DNA from: Trichoplax adhaerens
Taxonomy: Eukaryota; Placozoa; Uniplacotomia; Trichoplacea; Trichoplacidae
DNA: 64,000 bases
Assembly: GCF_000150275.1 (NCBI RefSeq)
Contig: NW_002060951.1
Coordinates: 2,180,297 to 2,244,296 of the forward strand
Direction of reading: 5' to 3'
Both the position numbers and the translations under genes were made by a program. This document shows positions 62,002-64,000 of this stretch, one piece after another (position 1 is the stretch's first letter; every line of letters starts with the position of its first letter). The notes below the pieces were generated by a model. It saw only the letters and a list, made by a program, of their open reading frames with translations, had not been told where the DNA came from and did no database searches.

Positions 62002-64000
62002 ATCATATTTTTATATCCTTCCAATGTTACCAGTATTTGTAAGTCATAGCATTAATCCGATAGTTTCAAAGTAAAATTTTATATGGTAATAATAAAATGT
62101 CTATACTGTTAACTTATCATTTATCGTATTGAAGTGCTTAGCTTAGAGTCGTTGTACTTGTAAGATTAAAGCCCCTTGGCTTGCATAAGTGCAATCTCAG
62201 TATCATAAACGTACGCAGACACAATCTTTCGCGATCCTCCTTTGAGTGGACCATATTATCGTTCCGGAACTTAGCTCATGTTATGTTATGTTATATAGCA
62301 CAACATGTTAAACTTTGAATCGGTACATATACGTGTAGTTTTGATATGATGATAAAACAATATAAGATTTTATTTATTTAAATTGTTATACACAGATGAA
62401 ATCACCGTTTGTTAAATCTGCCATCTTGTCTTAACACATGATGTTACATACCCGTACTTTCTCTTATTGTAGCGTAAAAAACTTATCAAGACTAAAATGC
62501 ATTAGAATGAAAATCCTGTAGTTTTTTCCATCTATCAACATTTGCCAAAAATGCTTGAAGTCACTCATTCATACTTTATAGAATGTAAAAAATATAAATA
62601 TTTGTACTTTTTTAGGCAGATACTTAAAAATCTTTCATAGTATTTTTTAAAATTTAGATTTATATAAAATTAAAACATTTACTGTATGTCCGTCATGCTA
62701 TACGGTATAAATAATTTACTTTTATTATAGAATCAAAAGTAAAATATAGCAAGATTGTGATATTTTTCAAACAAATCTGTACGACATATATATTTTACAC
62801 ATATATACGATGTATGGCACATACATTTTATTGTGCGTTGATAATATAATAAAATTACTTGTTTGTTACGTAATTTGTTATGCTACTTGCTTTACAAAAC
62901 ATGATAAAGGGTTCGATGAGTCGGCAAAAGTTGAATTAGTTACCGTTAAGATTAAAGTATATTATTTAGTGGAAAATAGATTTTTTTATTGTAGACTGTA
63001 ATCCCTGCAAGTATCTCTTTAATGCAGACCCAGAGCCTTATAGCCAGCATTCAATTTCATCTATTGCGGTTTATATTAATTCATATTGACTATGGGCTTT
63101 TATAATTCTTATTATAATGCGATGCTTACTCGTAGAGGAGCATGTAAGGATGTCGTGAAGTAGCGTGAGAGGTATTGACACTCTAACTATTCCAAAATTC
63201 CCAACTATCGGGAAATTGAGGTAGAAATCAGCGGCATTTATATCTGAAGATAGAACATAAATCGTAGATCTGATGCAATAAGTTAGCCAACTTTAGAGTA
63301 AAGATAGGTAGTCCTCGATAATTTATTAGATTTATTAGTAGTATACGATCTAGTTTATCTAGTAAAGTAAAATTTACTAAAAGATGTGGGTCTAAATGTT
63401 TAAGACACTTTATCACACTCGGTTAATCAATACTTTAAATGAGAAATAACATGAATAGGGTTGTGAAGCTACTAAGAAGATTGTATTATGATTATGGTTC
63501 TTATCAATCTGTATTGCAGATGTAAAACTGATTATAAGCTTATAAGAATCTGAATTAAGATGGTAATGGTTAATATATATGTAGTATGCTACGGTACATG
63601 ATATTTACAATTGGTTAAATTAGCTGATTTCTGATTTCACACAAAGCGCGAATAATGTTGAACTTCCTGATCATATAATATATCTTATGAGTTATGACAA
63701 AATGTGCTTCATACCGAATCTTTCATGCTTGTATTGCGCTCAGATACGGAAGCAGGTTATATTACAAACGTCTAATCGGTAATACTTTCATGAACAGATT
63801 GTTGATTAACATACAGTAAATAAATCGGTATGATAAATATCACAAGCAAACGCTTTTAAACTAATACGTCCTGGTCTTTATCTAATTATTTATAGCCGGT
63901 TGTGCTATAGTAAAGGATTTCAATCCTTAAGCACGACATTTGATGCTTTGTTATAAAACGATAATTCTAATTATAGATTAATTGCTACACAATGTTAATT
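62002..64000. other. 3' flank of the carboxypeptidase gene, otherwise no gene seen
   Basis: Contains the poly(A) signal at 62091 and a short ATGTT repeat (ATGTTATGTTATGTTATAT) near 62279. ORFs at 62810-63001 and 63228-63416 lack recognisable motifs. Confidence 0.5.
62091..62096 (+). terminator. Poly(A) signal of the carboxypeptidase gene
   Basis: AATAAA lies 90 bp after the stop codon at 62001, on the coding strand. Confidence 0.65.

Noticed and set aside
1-64000. CRISPR arrays, operons, ribosome binding sites, bacterial mobile elements
   Set aside because: The window is eukaryotic, with spliced genes and no spacer-repeat array or bacterial-type gene cluster.
1-64000. tRNA and rRNA genes
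   Set aside because: I saw no convincing tRNA cloverleaf or rRNA-like GC-rich block, but a covariance-model scan was not possible.

Overview
The window looks like nuclear DNA of a simple animal. It is AT-rich, has spliceosomal introns with GT..AG borders, and has one 50-base assembly gap. The genes are metazoan: a GABA-B-like class C receptor, rhodopsin-class GPCRs, SSRP1 of the FACT complex, an ABHD1/3-type hydrolase and a membrane carboxypeptidase of the CPD/CPE group. My best guess is a placozoan (Trichoplax or a relative). That is an inference from base composition, gene style and the abundance of TACAGTACTGTA-type palindromes; I could not search a database.

Layout. 1-8917 (-): the 5' part of a GABA-B-like receptor, from signal peptide through most of the Venus-flytrap ligand domain, in eight exons, running off the left edge. 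12.1-19 kb: repeat-rich, with LTR-like insertions, a direct repeat around the gap, and decayed ORFs. 21.0-22.3 kb (+): a broken rhodopsin-type GPCR with an internal 107-bp tandem duplication. 25.0-26.9 kb: coding-like fragments of unknown origin. 29.9-30.9 kb (-): a second GPCR of the same general type, complete except for one frameshift. 33.9-35.1 kb: another LTR-like insertion and a GC-richer TATA-bearing stretch. 37.9-39.2 kb: a dense field of short palindromes and a ~120-bp tandem repeat. 39.7-44.0 kb (+): a complete 17-exon SSRP1 gene. 44-50 kb: isolated exon-like pieces on the minus strand and a FLYWCH-like relic. 52.8-54.4 kb (+): an intronless alpha/beta hydrolase. 56.3-57.0 kb: a further LTR-like insertion. 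58.9-62.0 kb (+): a two-exon carboxypeptidase-D-like gene with one active and one dead peptidase domain.

The most useful results are gene models worked out by hand across introns (receptor, SSRP1, carboxypeptidase) and a family of LTR-like insertions with no visible protein-coding interior. Four copies have both ends visible: TG..CA termini, a TATA motif followed by AATAAA, and 5-bp target duplications (three exact, one with a single mismatch). The protein-coding genes are functionally unrelated and do not form a pathway.
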